This document shows positions 7,324-15,863 of a DNA stretch of 60,581 bases, piece by piece. The translations under genes and the position numbers were made by a program. Below the pieces are notes generated by a model. The model made no database searches. It saw only the letters and a program-made list of their open reading frames with translations, and was not told the DNA's origin. Position 1 is the stretch's first letter. Every line of letters begins with the position of its first letter. This DNA is from an uncultured Candidatus Actinomarina sp. (GTDB lineage Bacteria; Actinomycetota; Acidimicrobiia; Actinomarinales; Actinomarinaceae): contig CACJPC010000004.1 of NCBI GenBank assembly GCA_902595195.1, positions 1 to 60,581 on the forward strand, read 5' to 3'.

Positions 7324-7967
7324 TAAAACGGTACTTCTTCATATTTTCTTATTAGAGAATCATTATTGTTCTTTGGATTGTTCACTGCTCTATCTACTTT
7401 ATAAAATTCTATAGTATCGTATTCATACCCTAAAACCTCTGGGTAAATTTCTTCACTAGATAAATCAGACGTCCATATTTCTCTTTGTTCTTTTGTAAGC
7501 AGTAACGGAGATCTGTTATGTATAGTCTGTAATGAACTTACAGCTTCTCTTGTAATGATAGAAGTTTCGATATCACCACTACTTCTATTCCAATAAAGAC
7601 CGGCAGCAAACAATACATCTTCAGAGTTATCAAAAAAATAATATGGTTGCTTATTACCATCTTCATCTTTCCATTCGTACCATCCAGAGATTGGAATTAA
7701 ACATCTTGAGTTTTTAAATGCTGAAGTAAAAGTTTTTTTCTCAAGTAACGACTCATATCGTGTGTTAAACAAAGGCCTAGGATTAGATTGACTCTTTAAC
7801 CAGTCTGGAAAATATCCCCAGTTAGCAATTACTAAATTGTTATCAATTATGCATGGAGCTTGATTCTGTGGTGCTACGTTGAAATTCTGTTCGTATTCGA
7901 TTTCAGAAAAGTTATTTACAAACGACAGTTCGTCTTTTGCAATATCAATATAGTACCTTCCACACAT
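7323..7967 (-). CDS. yedK: SOS response-associated peptidase, SRAP/HMCES/YedK family
   Basis: 214 aa, full length. The mature catalytic cysteine follows the initiator Met in MCGRYY, and the family's conserved glutamate and histidine appear in SGWYEWKDEDG and TIHNRSPLLL. Family members form a thiazolidine crosslink through Cys2 with abasic sites in single-stranded DNA, protecting stalled forks. No LexA box is visible upstream, so SOS control is not supported from sequence. It lies four bases downstream of the S51 peptidase gene and is followed by an overlapping small membrane protein. Confidence 0.93.
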   Translation of the reverse strand: MCGRYYIDIAKDELSFVNNFSEIEYEQNFNVAPQNQAPCIIDNNLVIANWGYFPDWLKSQSNPRPLFNTRYESLLEKKTFTSAFKNSRCLIPISGWYEWKDEDGNKQPYYFFDNSEDVLFAAGLYWNRSSGDIETSIITREAVSSLQTIHNRSPLLLTKEQREIWTSDLSSEEIYPEVLGYEYDTIEFYKVDRAVNNPKNNNDSLIRKYEEVPF

Positions 7968-7971
7968 GTAT

Positions 7972-8643
7972 TTATTGTAATAATGATGCGTCTATTGTGT
8001 CACCATCAGCGAATGTATGGTGTTCTTTATTGTATATAATGTGAACATTTTGTTTACCCAGTACGCTCAAATGTTCACCGTCTTTTATAAAATAAGTGTC
8101 TTTTTCTAAGCACAGCAATTTGTACCTTCCTCTGTTTAACATCTTTACTGTGTTTGAAATCCATGAATAGAAACTTTCACCATAATGAGGTATTACGATT
8201 GTTTTTGGTAAATAGTTTAAACCAACTCCTTTGATCATTTTCTCACCCATTATCATTGCTCCAGCACTGCAGCCAGCAATAATACCTCTACTTTCTAAGT
8301 TTTGAAGTTCATTAGAAAATTCAGAATCGTAGATAGAATCATATAAGTGATTAGGTGACCCACCAGAAAAGAAAACAAAATTTGCTTTTTTCATTTCTTG
8401 GATTACTGATTCTTTGTTCAAATCTTTATGATTTCTCGCATCTATATGCTGATGTTTGACATTTAAATTACCGAAATGTGCATTCGCTAAATTCTCCCAA
8501 TACAAAAGTCTTTCATCGGACTCTTTACCAGCAGCTGTTGAAAAAGTAAGTACATATGGAACTTCATCAAGATAATTTAAAAGTTTTTTATCTACATCAA
8601 GAATTGATGGTAGAAACTCTCCAGATCCTGTAATAGCAATCAT
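7972..8643 (-). CDS. Peptidase S51 (dipeptidase E/cyanophycinase-like) family protein
   Basis: About 223 aa. The serine nucleophile sits in the elbow GCSAGAMIMG, preceded by FFSGGSPNHLYD, both typical of family S51 with its class-I-glutamine-amidotransferase-like fold. Expected to hydrolyse Asp-X dipeptides or a related peptide in the cytoplasm. The track extends 22 codons upstream into the tRNA-Cys gene; the ATG at 8643 (MIAITGSGEF) is the real start, as it lies just outside the tRNA and begins at the family's first strand. It may be cotranscribed with the tRNA pair upstream. Confidence 0.82.
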   Translation of the reverse strand: MIAITGSGEFLPSILDVDKKLLNYLDEVPYVLTFSTAAGKESDERLLYWENLANAHFGNLNVKHQHIDARNHKDLNKESVIQEMKKANFVFFSGGSPNHLYDSIYDSEFSNELQNLESRGIIAGCSAGAMIMGEKMIKGVGLNYLPKTIVIPHYGESFYSWISNTVKMLNRGRYKLLCLEKDTYFIKDGEHLSVLGKQNVHIIYNKEHHTFADGDTIDASLLQ

Positions 8644-8649
8644 AATTAT

Positions 8650-8723
8650 TGGAGGCGACGACCGGAATCGAACCGGTGTACAAGGTTTTGCAGACCTCTG
8701 CGTAGCCACTCCGCCACGTCGCC
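8650..8723 (-). tRNA. tRNA-Cys (anticodon GCA)
   Basis: Acceptor GGCGACG/CGTCGCC, anticodon stem GAGGT/ACCTT with loop CTGCAAA giving GCA, and T arm CCGG TTCGATT CCGG. Discriminator T and CCA are encoded, as in E. coli tRNA-Cys. It lies six bases downstream of tRNA-Gly on the same strand and probably shares its transcript. Confidence 0.95.
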
Positions 8724-8729
8724 GTGAAG

Positions 8730-8803
8730 AGCGGTAGAAGGGATTCGAACCCTCGACCTTCTCGTTGGCAACGAGACGCTCTAGCCAGCTGAGCTACTAC
8801 CGC
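8730..8803 (-). tRNA. tRNA-Gly (anticodon GCC)
   Basis: Acceptor GCGGTAG/CTACCGC, D stem GCTC/GAGC, anticodon stem TCTCG/CGAGA with loop TTGCCAA giving GCC, T stem GAGGG/CCCTT with loop TTCGAAT. The encoded 3' end is not CCA. First gene of a Gly-Cys tRNA pair. Confidence 0.95.
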
Positions 8804-8840
8804 ATTAGTAATATCTTAATTAATAATTAAAATAATAAAA

Positions 8841-9299
8841 TTAATTTTTTCCAGTCGAACCAAAACCACCATCTGATCTATCTGATGTATCTAAGCTATC
8901 AACTTGATCAAAAATTAAATCACTCGTAGTAATGGCTACTAACTGTGCAATTCTTTCATGTCTTTTTACTATGTAGGTAACGTCTGAGTAGTTCATTAAA
9001 GGCACCATAAGCTCCCCCGTATATCCTGGATCAATAAGTCCTGGGGAGTTTATGGGCGATATTAAATGTTTAGTTGCTAATCCAGATCTTGGTAGTACAA
9101 AACCTCCTACATTTTTTGGTAACTGTATCGAGATCCCAAGATTGACTAAAACTACTTTTCCAGGAGCTATTGTGTAATCATTATCTGCGTATAAATCATA
9201 CCCGATATCATCCTTGTGACTTTTTTCAGGTATTTTCCCAAACTCATTAAGAATCTTTATTTTTATATTAAAATTATCTTTCAGTGGTAGCCTTTCAAT
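8841..9299 (-). CDS. dut: dUTP diphosphatase, no canonical start codon
   Basis: Absent from the ORF track because no ATG, GTG or TTG opens it. The minus-strand frame contains the trimeric dUTPase motifs in order: DDIGYDLYA, LPRSGLATKH, GLIDPGYTGEL, RIAQLVA and the C-terminal P-loop-like GGFGSTG. Its role is dUTP to dUMP plus pyrophosphate, limiting uracil in DNA and feeding thymidylate synthesis. The in-frame upstream stop leaves only ATT (9299, MERLPLKDN...) or CTG (9284) as starts. With ATT the gene overlaps the divergent gene by two bases and the protein is 152 aa, a normal length. A sequence error at the start is the alternative. Confidence 0.88.
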   Translation of the reverse strand: MERLPLKDNFNIKIKILNEFGKIPEKSHKDDIGYDLYADNDYTIAPGKVVLVNLGISIQLPKNVGGFVLPRSGLATKHLISPINSPGLIDPGYTGELMVPLMNYSDVTYIVKRHERIAQLVAITTSDLIFDQVDSLDTSDRSDGGFGSTGKN

Positions 9300-10365
9300 G
9301 ATGAATATTAGAGATTATTTTTCAATAAATAAAACTAAAACATCTAATAAAATCAAAATTCTTGATTTATTAGGTTTCGAACCTGATATTGAAATAGATT
9401 CCTCACAGTATCAAGTAGATATCGTAGATGAATCTATAAGTGCTGAACAACAAACTTTTGAAGAATTAATTTCCTCAACAGAAGATCTCATTGTTGAAGT
9501 TAAAAAGCCTAGTATTGAGACATACTTAGATACTGCAGAATCAGATTCTTTAGAAGCACCAACTGATACATTCAATCCACTTAAAATCACTGAACAGATT
9601 CAAAGAGTATGGTCTGATCTAGAAAGTCGTAGACAATGGGTCTTACCAACTTTCATAGGTTTATCGACTGTTTTAGTAATATTTATCGCTGTAAATAGTT
9701 ACTTAGATTATAGAAACACCCAAACAGAAATAATTGAAGACGCAATAGTAGTAACTTCTAATTCAAATGAGCTTATAGATTTGCTACCTACTTTGATTGA
9801 AATATCTACTAATACTTTTTACTCAAAGTACGATGTATCAAATGCAAGTGCTAATTTACAACAGATTGAATCATCTTTAATTGAATATAGAGCAAATCTA
9901 GAATCAAGAAATGATTTAGATAATAAATCGACTGTTATAGATAATCTAAATAATGTGTTTTTACTAGTTAATGAGCTTGATCTAGTTATAACTTACAGGA
10001 TTTTAATTTCTGAGGTGCTTATATATGGAGAGTTACCAGTTGATGAAGATCAAATTAATATAGATGAGTTAACAATAGAGTTGTCTGGAATTATTGCACA
10101 AAGTAAGGTTAATTTTTCAAATTTACCTGAAATAGAGGAATTTAACAATCACAAAAACTTAGTTGAAGTAGCACTAGTAACAGCTGAAGATTTACATGGA
10201 AGATATCTTGCCGCGTTAAGAAATAATGAATATGATGTTGCTAAATCTATAGTTTCAGCAATTAATTTGAATAAATCAACAGAAATTAAAGCTTTTGAAA
10301 ATGCATTGGAAGATTTTAATAATAAAAGTTTGAATGCTTATAATAATTTCGAAGACTTGCCTTAA
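9298..10365 (+). CDS. Single-pass membrane protein with helical extracytoplasmic domain, unknown
   Basis: 355 aa, unrecognised. An acidic, Ser/Glu-rich cytoplasmic region of about 115 residues precedes one membrane helix (WVLPTFIGLSTVLVIFIAV). After that come about 220 residues predicted mostly helical, with many Leu/Ile heptad-like spacings (LIDLLPTLIEIST, LIEYRANLESRNDL). The layout suggests a bitopic envelope protein with a coiled-coil-like outer domain. It begins ATGATG and its 5' end overlaps or abuts the divergent dut gene; its 3' end abuts nrdR convergently. Function unknown. Confidence 0.65.
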   Translation: MMNIRDYFSINKTKTSNKIKILDLLGFEPDIEIDSSQYQVDIVDESISAEQQTFEELISSTEDLIVEVKKPSIETYLDTAESDSLEAPTDTFNPLKITEQIQRVWSDLESRRQWVLPTFIGLSTVLVIFIAVNSYLDYRNTQTEIIEDAIVVTSNSNELIDLLPTLIEISTNTFYSKYDVSNASANLQQIESSLIEYRANLESRNDLDNKSTVIDNLNNVFLLVNELDLVITYRILISEVLIYGELPVDEDQINIDELTIELSGIIAQSKVNFSNLPEIEEFNNHKNLVEVALVTAEDLHGRYLAALRNNEYDVAKSIVSAINLNKSTEIKAFENALEDFNNKSLNAYNNFEDLP

Positions 10366-10366
10366 T

Positions 10367-10804
10367 CTATAACTCTGCAACTTCTTTTTCAAAGTCTGAT
10401 GCGTCTGAAAATTCTTTATAAACTGATGCAAACCTTAAGTATGCTACTTTGTTTGTTTCTTTAAGATGACTTAAAACTGTTTCACCAATAACTTCACTTT
10501 TAATTTTTGCACCTTTTTCCTTAATTTCATTGTAAATATTATCAACAAGGGTTTTTAGTTGCTTTTCATTAAGATCTAAACCACCAAATGCATTTTCTAT
10601 ACCTTTGAATAGTTTCTCATAGTTGAATTCTTGCAATTCACCACTTCTTTTTTGGACAAAGAGACCGATTTCTGCTTTTTCATAAGTAGTAAATCTCAAA
10701 TTACACTTTGGGCACTCTCTTCTTCTTCGAATCGAGTTACCTTCATTGTTTTTTCTAGAGTCTACAACATTTGTTTCTTGCTTATTACAATAAGGACATA
10801 CCAT
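10367..10804 (-). CDS. nrdR: Transcriptional repressor NrdR
   Basis: 145 aa, standard size. The N-terminal zinc ribbon CPYC...CPKC (MVCPYCNKQETNVVDSR) is followed by RRRRECPKCNLRFTTYE and an ATP-cone from about residue 48 (FVQKRSGELQEFNYEKLFKG). NrdR senses ATP/dATP and represses ribonucleotide reductase genes. It lies 36 nt downstream of the LysM gene on the same strand and so is probably expressed from the SOS-box promoter shared with lexA, a neighbourhood also seen in mycobacteria. Confidence 0.95.
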   Translation of the reverse strand: MVCPYCNKQETNVVDSRKNNEGNSIRRRRECPKCNLRFTTYEKAEIGLFVQKRSGELQEFNYEKLFKGIENAFGGLDLNEKQLKTLVDNIYNEIKEKGAKIKSEVIGETVLSHLKETNKVAYLRFASVYKEFSDASDFEKEVAEL

Positions 10805-10840
10805 ATATAGTATTTATTATAATTAGATCTAAATGTTGTA

Positions 10841-11113
10841 TCAAATATTTATCGGAATAACTAAAATTTTGTTAACTTCTAAAAGATATGAATCTAAATT
10901 ATTAATAATCATGAGTTCATTTATAAAATTTTCCTTATTTGATGGATTATAATTATCAGCAATGTCCCATAATGTATCCCCTGACCTAATTTTGTACTGA
11001 ATTGTTGTAATTTCTTGATCAGAATTATTTGAATTTAATGGTTGTTTTACAAAATTAATGACAAATCCACTCAAAAAGTACATAATTACAAAAAGTTTTA
11101 TAAAATTTTTCAT
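10841..11113 (-). CDS. LysM-domain membrane-anchored protein, probable SOS cell-division inhibitor
   Basis: 90 aa: a short basic start, one membrane helix (LFVIMYFLSGFVINFV), a linker, and one LysM domain (YKIRSGDTLWDIADNYNPSNKE...ILVIPI). Small LysM proteins divergent from lexA are YneA in Bacillus and ChiZ (Rv2719c)/DivS in actinobacteria, which delay septation during SOS. Position, domain layout and the shared LexA box all support that role; no lytic domain is visible. TATATT lies 6 nt before the ATG. nrdR follows. Confidence 0.78.
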   Translation of the reverse strand: MKNFIKLFVIMYFLSGFVINFVKQPLNSNNSDQEITTIQYKIRSGDTLWDIADNYNPSNKENFINELMIINNLDSYLLEVNKILVIPINI

Positions 11114-11119
11114 ATTTTA

Positions 11120-11125
11120 AATATA
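11120..11125 (-). promoter_or_regulatory. -10 box for the LysM-nrdR transcript
   Basis: TATATT on the minus strand, 6 nt upstream of the LysM gene ATG. The LexA box at 11150-11163 would cover the -35 region. Confidence 0.4.
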
Positions 11126-11149
11126 AAAAAGAAGTAAGACATTTTTTTT

Positions 11150-11163
11150 CGAACATTTGTTCT
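11150..11163. promoter_or_regulatory. LexA (SOS) box between lexA and the LysM gene
   Basis: CGAACATTTGTTCT matches the Gram-positive/actinobacterial SOS box CGAAC-N4-GTTCG with one end mismatch. It lies between two divergent promoters and could repress both lexA and LysM-nrdR. Confidence 0.85.
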
Positions 11164-11172
11164 AATTTATGG

Positions 11173-11178
11173 TATAAT
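11173..11178 (+). promoter_or_regulatory. -10 box of lexA
   Basis: TATAAT ends 5 nt before the lexA ATG, so transcription should start at or next to the start codon. The LexA box lies just upstream, over the -35 region. Confidence 0.6.
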
Positions 11179-11183
11179 TTATT

Positions 11184-11774
11184 ATGAAATTAAATAAGCA
11201 ACAAGAAATATTGCAATTTATCCAAAATAAACTTGAAAATGAGGGCTACTCTCCTTCAATCAGAGAAATAGCAGAAGAGGTAAATCTAAAATCTACAAGT
11301 TCTGTCCAATATCATTTAAATAATTTAATTGAAAAAGGTTTATTAAATAAAAAAGCAAATCAATCTAGGACACTTACTAGCAATAGATTAATGACTAGTT
11401 TTAAATCAGTACCTGTAGTTGGTGAAATTGCAGCTGGAGCGCCACTGTTGGCTGAAGAAAACAAAATTGGTGAAATATCTGTCCCACAAGAAAAGTTTAA
11501 TAATAACTTGTTTGCTTTAAAAATTAATGGTGATTCTATGGTAGATGCAGGAATTTATCATGAAGATATTGTTGTTATTGATAAAGGAATAGAACCAAAA
11601 AATGGTGATATAGGTGCATTTATGATAAATGAAACAGAAGCTACAGTAAAATTTCTAGATACCATTTCAGGTAAAAGGTATCTAATACCAGCTAATAAAA
11701 GCTACGAAAATCAGGAAGTAAATTCAAATATTCAACCTATTGGTAAAGTTGTTAGTTTATTTAGAGATATATAA
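11184..11774 (+). CDS. lexA: LexA repressor
   Basis: 196 aa. The N-terminal winged helix-turn-helix has YSPSIREIAEEVNLKS. The autocleavage Ala-Gly bond lies in EIAAGAPLL, and the catalytic dyad in NGDSM (Ser) and ATVKF (Lys). RecA-stimulated self-cleavage relieves repression. The CGAAC-N4-GTTC box directly upstream indicates autoregulation. Its 3' end overlaps dapF convergently by 14 bases. A second S24-type protein (UmuD) is encoded at 35.6 kb but lacks this DNA-binding domain. Confidence 0.97.
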   Translation: MKLNKQQEILQFIQNKLENEGYSPSIREIAEEVNLKSTSSVQYHLNNLIEKGLLNKKANQSRTLTSNRLMTSFKSVPVVGEIAAGAPLLAEENKIGEISVPQEKFNNNLFALKINGDSMVDAGIYHEDIVVIDKGIEPKNGDIGAFMINETEATVKFLDTISGKRYLIPANKSYENQEVNSNIQPIGKVVSLFRDI

Positions 11775-12495
11775 CTTCTCCGGATAAATATAAATCTTCG
11801 TTCTCAAATCTTAAATTAAGTTCTCCGCCAGGATAAAGAATATATCCGTTTGTTCCAATTCTGTTGGTTTTTGAGAGGTAGTTAAACATGCATAATGCAC
11901 CAGATCCACATGCATCTGTCTCCCCAACTCCCCTTTCATATACTCGAGCTTTTACATATTCTTTATTTATAATTTCGTAAATTTCTAAATTAACTCCAGA
12001 TGCAAAATTTTCATTATTATTTACTAACTGATATAAGTCTTCGAGCTCAAAGCTTTCAACATTATTCACTTCAACCATGAAATGTGGGTTACCTACAGTA
12101 GATACAATTCCTTTATGATTGTTTATTTCAATATGTTTTTCGTTGTATTCAGGAATAGGTGCCAACAACTCAACGGTATTATCATTTACTCTAACTTTTA
12201 TATCAGATACCGGAGCAATAACCACAAACTCATTATTTGTAACAAATTGATTATCAAGAGAGTATTTAGCTACGCATCTTACACCGTTAACACATAATTC
12301 AGCTTTAGAGCCATCATTATTGAAGTAATGCATTTTCACTGTTAATTTATCGATTTGTTCAACAAATATAACTCCATCTACATCAAACTCTGAATCACTT
12401 ACTAAAGCAATAATTTGAATATCAGATACAGGTCCGTCATATTCACCAACAAGAAAGTCATTACCGGTTCCAGACATATAAGCAAAGTTACTCAT
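11761..12495 (-). CDS. dapF: Diaminopimelate epimerase
   Basis: 244 aa, slightly short for DapF (about 270). Converts LL- to meso-diaminopimelate for peptidoglycan and lysine. The two catalytic cysteines are present, in LCVNGVRCVAKY and ETDACGSGALC. The start MSNFAYMSGTGNDFLV matches the family N-terminus. The start overlaps the end of miaA by eight bases, so the genes are coupled. Together with dapA and dapB further right, this gives three steps of the DAP pathway. Confidence 0.95.
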   Translation of the reverse strand: MSNFAYMSGTGNDFLVGEYDGPVSDIQIIALVSDSEFDVDGVIFVEQIDKLTVKMHYFNNDGSKAELCVNGVRCVAKYSLDNQFVTNNEFVVIAPVSDIKVRVNDNTVELLAPIPEYNEKHIEINNHKGIVSTVGNPHFMVEVNNVESFELEDLYQLVNNNENFASGVNLEIYEIINKEYVKARVYERGVGETDACGSGALCMFNYLSKTNRIGTNGYILYPGGELNLRFENEDLYLSGEVIYL

Positions 12496-13312
12496 TTATG
12501 ATTTCCATTATATCTTTGTAAACATCATCTGGGTTTTCACTATTAATCATTTTTAATCGGTCTTCTTTTTTAAACCATGTAATTTGTTTTTTACCAAGTC
12601 TTTTTGTTTTTATATTAATATTTTCTTCTATATCTTCTGATAAATTTAATCCAATGGCTTGTAAAACAGTCTTTGATGGATAAGAAATTGAATTAATTTC
12701 ATCAAGTAAGCCGTCAGCAATCATTTGTTTAGTTCTTTTCTCAATATTTTCTTTATAATTTGGGTGATTCCAAAATACTCCAACTGATCCATTAGGTAAA
12801 TTTAATTGTGGAAATACATACTTTGCTTCATCAAGCATAAAATTTTCAATATTTCTCATTAGCCTTCTTTTGTTTAATTCAATATCCGGAATAGGAATAT
12901 TGTTTAGATTATGAAATTTTATTAATTGATCATAATTCAACTGTTCTAATTCAGATCTTATTGTTGGATCTGTAGGTCTGAACTCGTATCTATCTATAAT
13001 AGCTTTTATGTAAAGACCTGATCCGCCGACAGCTAAAATGTCTTCACTATAAGTTTTTTCAGGAATATCTTGATCTATTAAGTAATTCAAATAATCAATA
13101 ATCGAGAAATTCTGATCAGGATCAGCAATATCAAGACCATAATATTTTACCTGCGCTTGCATAACATCTGTTGGTTTCGCAGTAAGGATGTCTAATCCTT
13201 TATATACTGCCATTGAATCCACAGATAAAATAGACATATTTTTCTCTAATGCAATCTTATGTGCTAAATTGCTTTTACCTGATGCAGTTATTCCAGTTAA
13301 AAAATATAACAA
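12488..13312 (-). CDS. miaA: tRNA dimethylallyltransferase
   Basis: 274 aa, at the short end for MiaA (about 300-315). The P-loop GITASGKS, the LSVDSMAVYKGLDILTAKP substrate-binding region and GGSGLYIKAI are all present. It transfers a dimethylallyl group to A37 of tRNAs reading UNN codons; MiaB, encoded immediately upstream, then methylthiolates it. The insertion domain and C-terminus look trimmed, in line with genome streamlining. It abuts miaB with no intergenic space. Confidence 0.95.
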   Translation of the reverse strand: MLYFLTGITASGKSNLAHKIALEKNMSILSVDSMAVYKGLDILTAKPTDVMQAQVKYYGLDIADPDQNFSIIDYLNYLIDQDIPEKTYSEDILAVGGSGLYIKAIIDRYEFRPTDPTIRSELEQLNYDQLIKFHNLNNIPIPDIELNKRRLMRNIENFMLDEAKYVFPQLNLPNGSVGVFWNHPNYKENIEKRTKQMIADGLLDEINSISYPSKTVLQAIGLNLSEDIEENINIKTKRLGKKQITWFKKEDRLKMINSENPDDVYKDIMEIINE

Positions 13313-14689
13313 TTATAAAAGTTCTGCCTTTAAATAAAATGGAGTTGTATCAACAATCTTTACATTGACAATATCACCAACTGAAATATTGTCTTTTGAT
13401 ATATGGGTTAACTGCCCCCCATCAATTCTTCCAGTGAATATTTCAGAATTTTTTTTAGAAGTTTTTTCAATTAATAGTTTTTGTTCAGTGTTTAGAAATC
13501 TTTTATATCTTTTTTCACTTATATCTGTTTGCAAATCTTTTAATCTTAAAAATCTATCATTTATAACATCATTGCTTATAAATTCATCTTTCATATCATA
13601 AGCTAAAGTTCCAGGTCTGGGTGAGAACTTAAACATATAAACCAAATCAAATTTGGAATATTCAACTACATCTAAAGTGTCTTGAAAATCTTTTTCAGTT
13701 TCTCCGGGAAATCCAACAATAATATCTGAAGTTAAAGATACATCTGGGATAATTTTCCTTATCATATCTACTTTTTCAATGAATCTCTCTTTGTTGTAGC
13801 CTCTATGCATTTTTGAGAGAATATTAGAACTACCACTTTGAAGGGGTACGTGAACTTGGTTGCAAACATTTTTTAATTTTTTAACACTTTCAATAGTTTC
13901 TGCCTTGAAATCTTTAGGATGTGGTGATGTAAATCTAATTCTCTCTAATCCTTTTATATCATTTAGTTGCTCTAACAGTTGTGAAAAGTATGGTCTTGCT
14001 TTTCCTTCAATTTTTAAATCTCTACCATATGAATTTACGTTTTGACCCAGTAACGTAATTTCTTTAACTCCTTCATCAACCAATTTTTTAGCTTCATTTA
14101 CAATATCACTAGGCCTTCTACTTATCTCCTGTCCTCTCACTGATGGAACAATACAAAAAGTACAAGAATTGTTACATCCTATTTGAATTGTTACCCATGC
14201 TGAATACTCTGATTCACGTATTGAGGGTGCTTCTGTAGGAAGAGTTTCAATCTCATCAATTATTTCAGTTAAAGGGCCCCAATCTTCTGATCTATTTAAT
14301 AAATCAACTACATTAGTTAAATTATGAGTACCAATAACTACATCTACCCATGGAGCTTTCTGTCTTACAAGTTCTTTATCTTTTTGTGCTGCACATCCAC
14401 CAACAAGTAGTTTCCTGTTATCTTTTTCTGATTTCCATTGTTTTAGTTGTCCTAATGTACCATAAAGTTTGTCATCAGCGTTTTCTCTAATGGTGCAAGT
14501 ATTTACAAAAAGTACATCGGCATATTCTTCAGATATAGCTTTTGACATACCATCTAACTCAAACATGCCAGAAATTCTTTCTGAATCATGTTCATTCATT
14601 TGACAACCAAAAGTTTTTACAAAATATTTCTTACCAACCCTTGAAGGGTTAATCTGTATTTTTGATTTTATTTCTACTAATTGGTCCAC
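13313..14689 (-). CDS. miaB: tRNA-2-methylthio-N6-dimethylallyladenosine synthase
   Basis: 458 aa, full length. The N-terminal UPF0004 domain (KTFGCQMNEHDSE, NTCTIRENA, GGCAAQ) supplies three cysteines for the auxiliary cluster. The radical-SAM motif is CNNSCTFCIVPSVRG, and a C-terminal TRAM domain follows. It adds the methylthio group to i6A37 made by MiaA. The start is GTG at 14689, preceded by TATACT at exactly 6 nt, so it probably has its own leaderless promoter downstream of recA. Confidence 0.96.
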   Translation of the reverse strand: MDQLVEIKSKIQINPSRVGKKYFVKTFGCQMNEHDSERISGMFELDGMSKAISEEYADVLFVNTCTIRENADDKLYGTLGQLKQWKSEKDNRKLLVGGCAAQKDKELVRQKAPWVDVVIGTHNLTNVVDLLNRSEDWGPLTEIIDEIETLPTEAPSIRESEYSAWVTIQIGCNNSCTFCIVPSVRGQEISRRPSDIVNEAKKLVDEGVKEITLLGQNVNSYGRDLKIEGKARPYFSQLLEQLNDIKGLERIRFTSPHPKDFKAETIESVKKLKNVCNQVHVPLQSGSSNILSKMHRGYNKERFIEKVDMIRKIIPDVSLTSDIIVGFPGETEKDFQDTLDVVEYSKFDLVYMFKFSPRPGTLAYDMKDEFISNDVINDRFLRLKDLQTDISEKRYKRFLNTEQKLLIEKTSKKNSEIFTGRIDGGQLTHISKDNISVGDIVNVKIVDTTPFYLKAELL

Positions 14690-14695
14690 ATGTAG

Positions 14696-14701
14696 AGTAT
14701 A
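14696..14701 (-). promoter_or_regulatory. -10 box for a leaderless start of miaB
   Basis: TATACT on the minus strand followed by CTACAT and the GTG start. It lies in the recA-miaB gap and would let miaB-miaA-dapF be transcribed independently of the SOS-controlled recA promoter. Confidence 0.5.
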
Positions 14702-14731
14702 AAATTAAAATTTAATTAATTTTTAAATTTA

Positions 14732-15778
14732 TTACTCGGAAGTAGTATCTTCTGTTTCTTCCTCTGAAATGTCTTCATTGGATTCAGATTCTATTAAACC
14801 TACAGCTTTATAAACATCGGTTTCTAATTGTAATGCAATATCTGCATTCTCTCTAAGAAAACGTTTTGAATTTTCTTTACCTTGTCCAAGTTGAACTTCA
14901 TCATAAGTAAACCATGCTCCTGCTTTTCTTACTATTCCGTGATCTACGCCTACATCTAGTAAAGATCCCTCTCTTGATATTCCTTGACCAAACATAATGT
15001 CAAATTGTGCTTCTTTGAATGGTGGAGCAACTTTGTTTTTTACAATTTTAGCTCTTACTCTATTACCAATCATCTCGGCACCAATTTTGAGAGTTTCAAT
15101 CCTGCGAATATCAATACGAACTGAAGCATAAAACTTTAATGCCCTACCGCCGCTTGTTGTTTCAGGTGAACCCCACATTACTCCAATTTTTTCTCTAATT
15201 TGATTTATAAATATAACTGTTGTCTGTGTTTTATTTATTGATGAAGTTAATTTTCTCAAAGCTTGAGACATTAATCTTGCTTGTAATCCTACGTGTGATT
15301 GACCCATCTCACCATCAATTTCTGCTTGTGGTACAAGTGCTGCTACTGAATCAATAACAACTACATCAACTCCTTCAGAATCAATGAGCATATTTGCAAT
15401 TTCTAAAGCTTGTTCACCAGTATCTGGTTGTGAGACTAATAATTCATCAACATCTACACCTAATGCACTTGCGTAAATAGGATCCAATGCATGCTCGGCA
15501 TCAATAAAAGCTGCTACTCCACCAGCTTTTTGCGCTTCAGCTGCAATATGTAATGAAAGTGTTGTTTTTCCTGAACTCTCTGGTCCATAAATCTCTATTA
15601 CTCGACCTTTTGGAACACCACCTATTCCCAATGCTAAATCAATTGATAATGCTCCCGTTGAAATTGCTGGTATTTTTTTTACTTGTTCGGCACCAAGTTT
15701 CATAAGTGAGCCTTCGCCGAATTGTTTTTCAATTTGAGAAAAAACTGTATCTAGTTTTTTTGCCCTGTCTTTATCCAT
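14732..15778 (-). CDS. recA: Recombinase RecA
   Basis: 348 aa. Walker A is GPESSGKTT; Walker [11 protein letters not shown] and the L2-region [14 protein letters not shown] are intact, and the C-terminus is acidic. It forms nucleoprotein filaments for strand exchange and activates LexA/UmuD cleavage. The track begins seven codons earlier at TTG; the ATG at 15778 is preceded by AAAGGAG at good spacing and is the better start. A perfect LexA box lies 65 bases upstream. No recX follows it, unlike many actinobacteria. Confidence 0.98.
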   Translation of the reverse strand: MDKDRAKKLDTVFSQIEKQFGEGSLMKLGAEQVKKIPAISTGALSIDLALGIGGVPKGRVIEIYGPESSGKTTLSLHIAAEAQKAGGVAAFIDAEHALDPIYASALGVDVDELLVSQPDTGEQALEIANMLIDSEGVDVVVIDSVAALVPQAEIDGEMGQSHVGLQARLMSQALRKLTSSINKTQTTVIFINQIREKIGVMWGSPETTSGGRALKFYASVRIDIRRIETLKIGAEMIGNRVRAKIVKNKVAPPFKEAQFDIMFGQGISREGSLLDVGVDHGIVRKAGAWFTYDEVQLGQGKENSKRFLRENADIALQLETDVYKAVGLIESESNEDISEEETEDTTSE

Positions 15779-15842
15779 TTTTAACTCCTTTAATAACAAT
15801 AATTAAAATATATTAAAACATCTTACTATGACATATTTTAAT

Positions 15843-15856
15843 CGAACATATGTTCG
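15843..15856. promoter_or_regulatory. LexA (SOS) box of recA
   Basis: CGAACATATGTTCG is a perfect palindrome and perfect match to the Gram-positive/actinobacterial SOS consensus. It lies in the 85-nt gap between cinA and recA, so recA has its own SOS promoter rather than depending on cinA read-through. Confidence 0.92.
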
Positions 15857-15863
15857 AATACAA

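Noticed and set aside
7972-8709. Long start of the S51 peptidase ORF (MATQRSAKPCTPVRF...)
   Set aside because: The extension lies inside the tRNA-Cys gene; the ATG at 8643 gives the family N-terminus.
7004-8803. tRNA genes as integration sites for a genomic island
   Set aside because: I saw no direct repeat of tRNA 3' ends, no integrase and no compositional break nearby.
15776-15799. TTG start of recA given by the track
   Set aside because: The first seven codons contain the Shine-Dalgarno AAAGGAG of the ATG at 15778.
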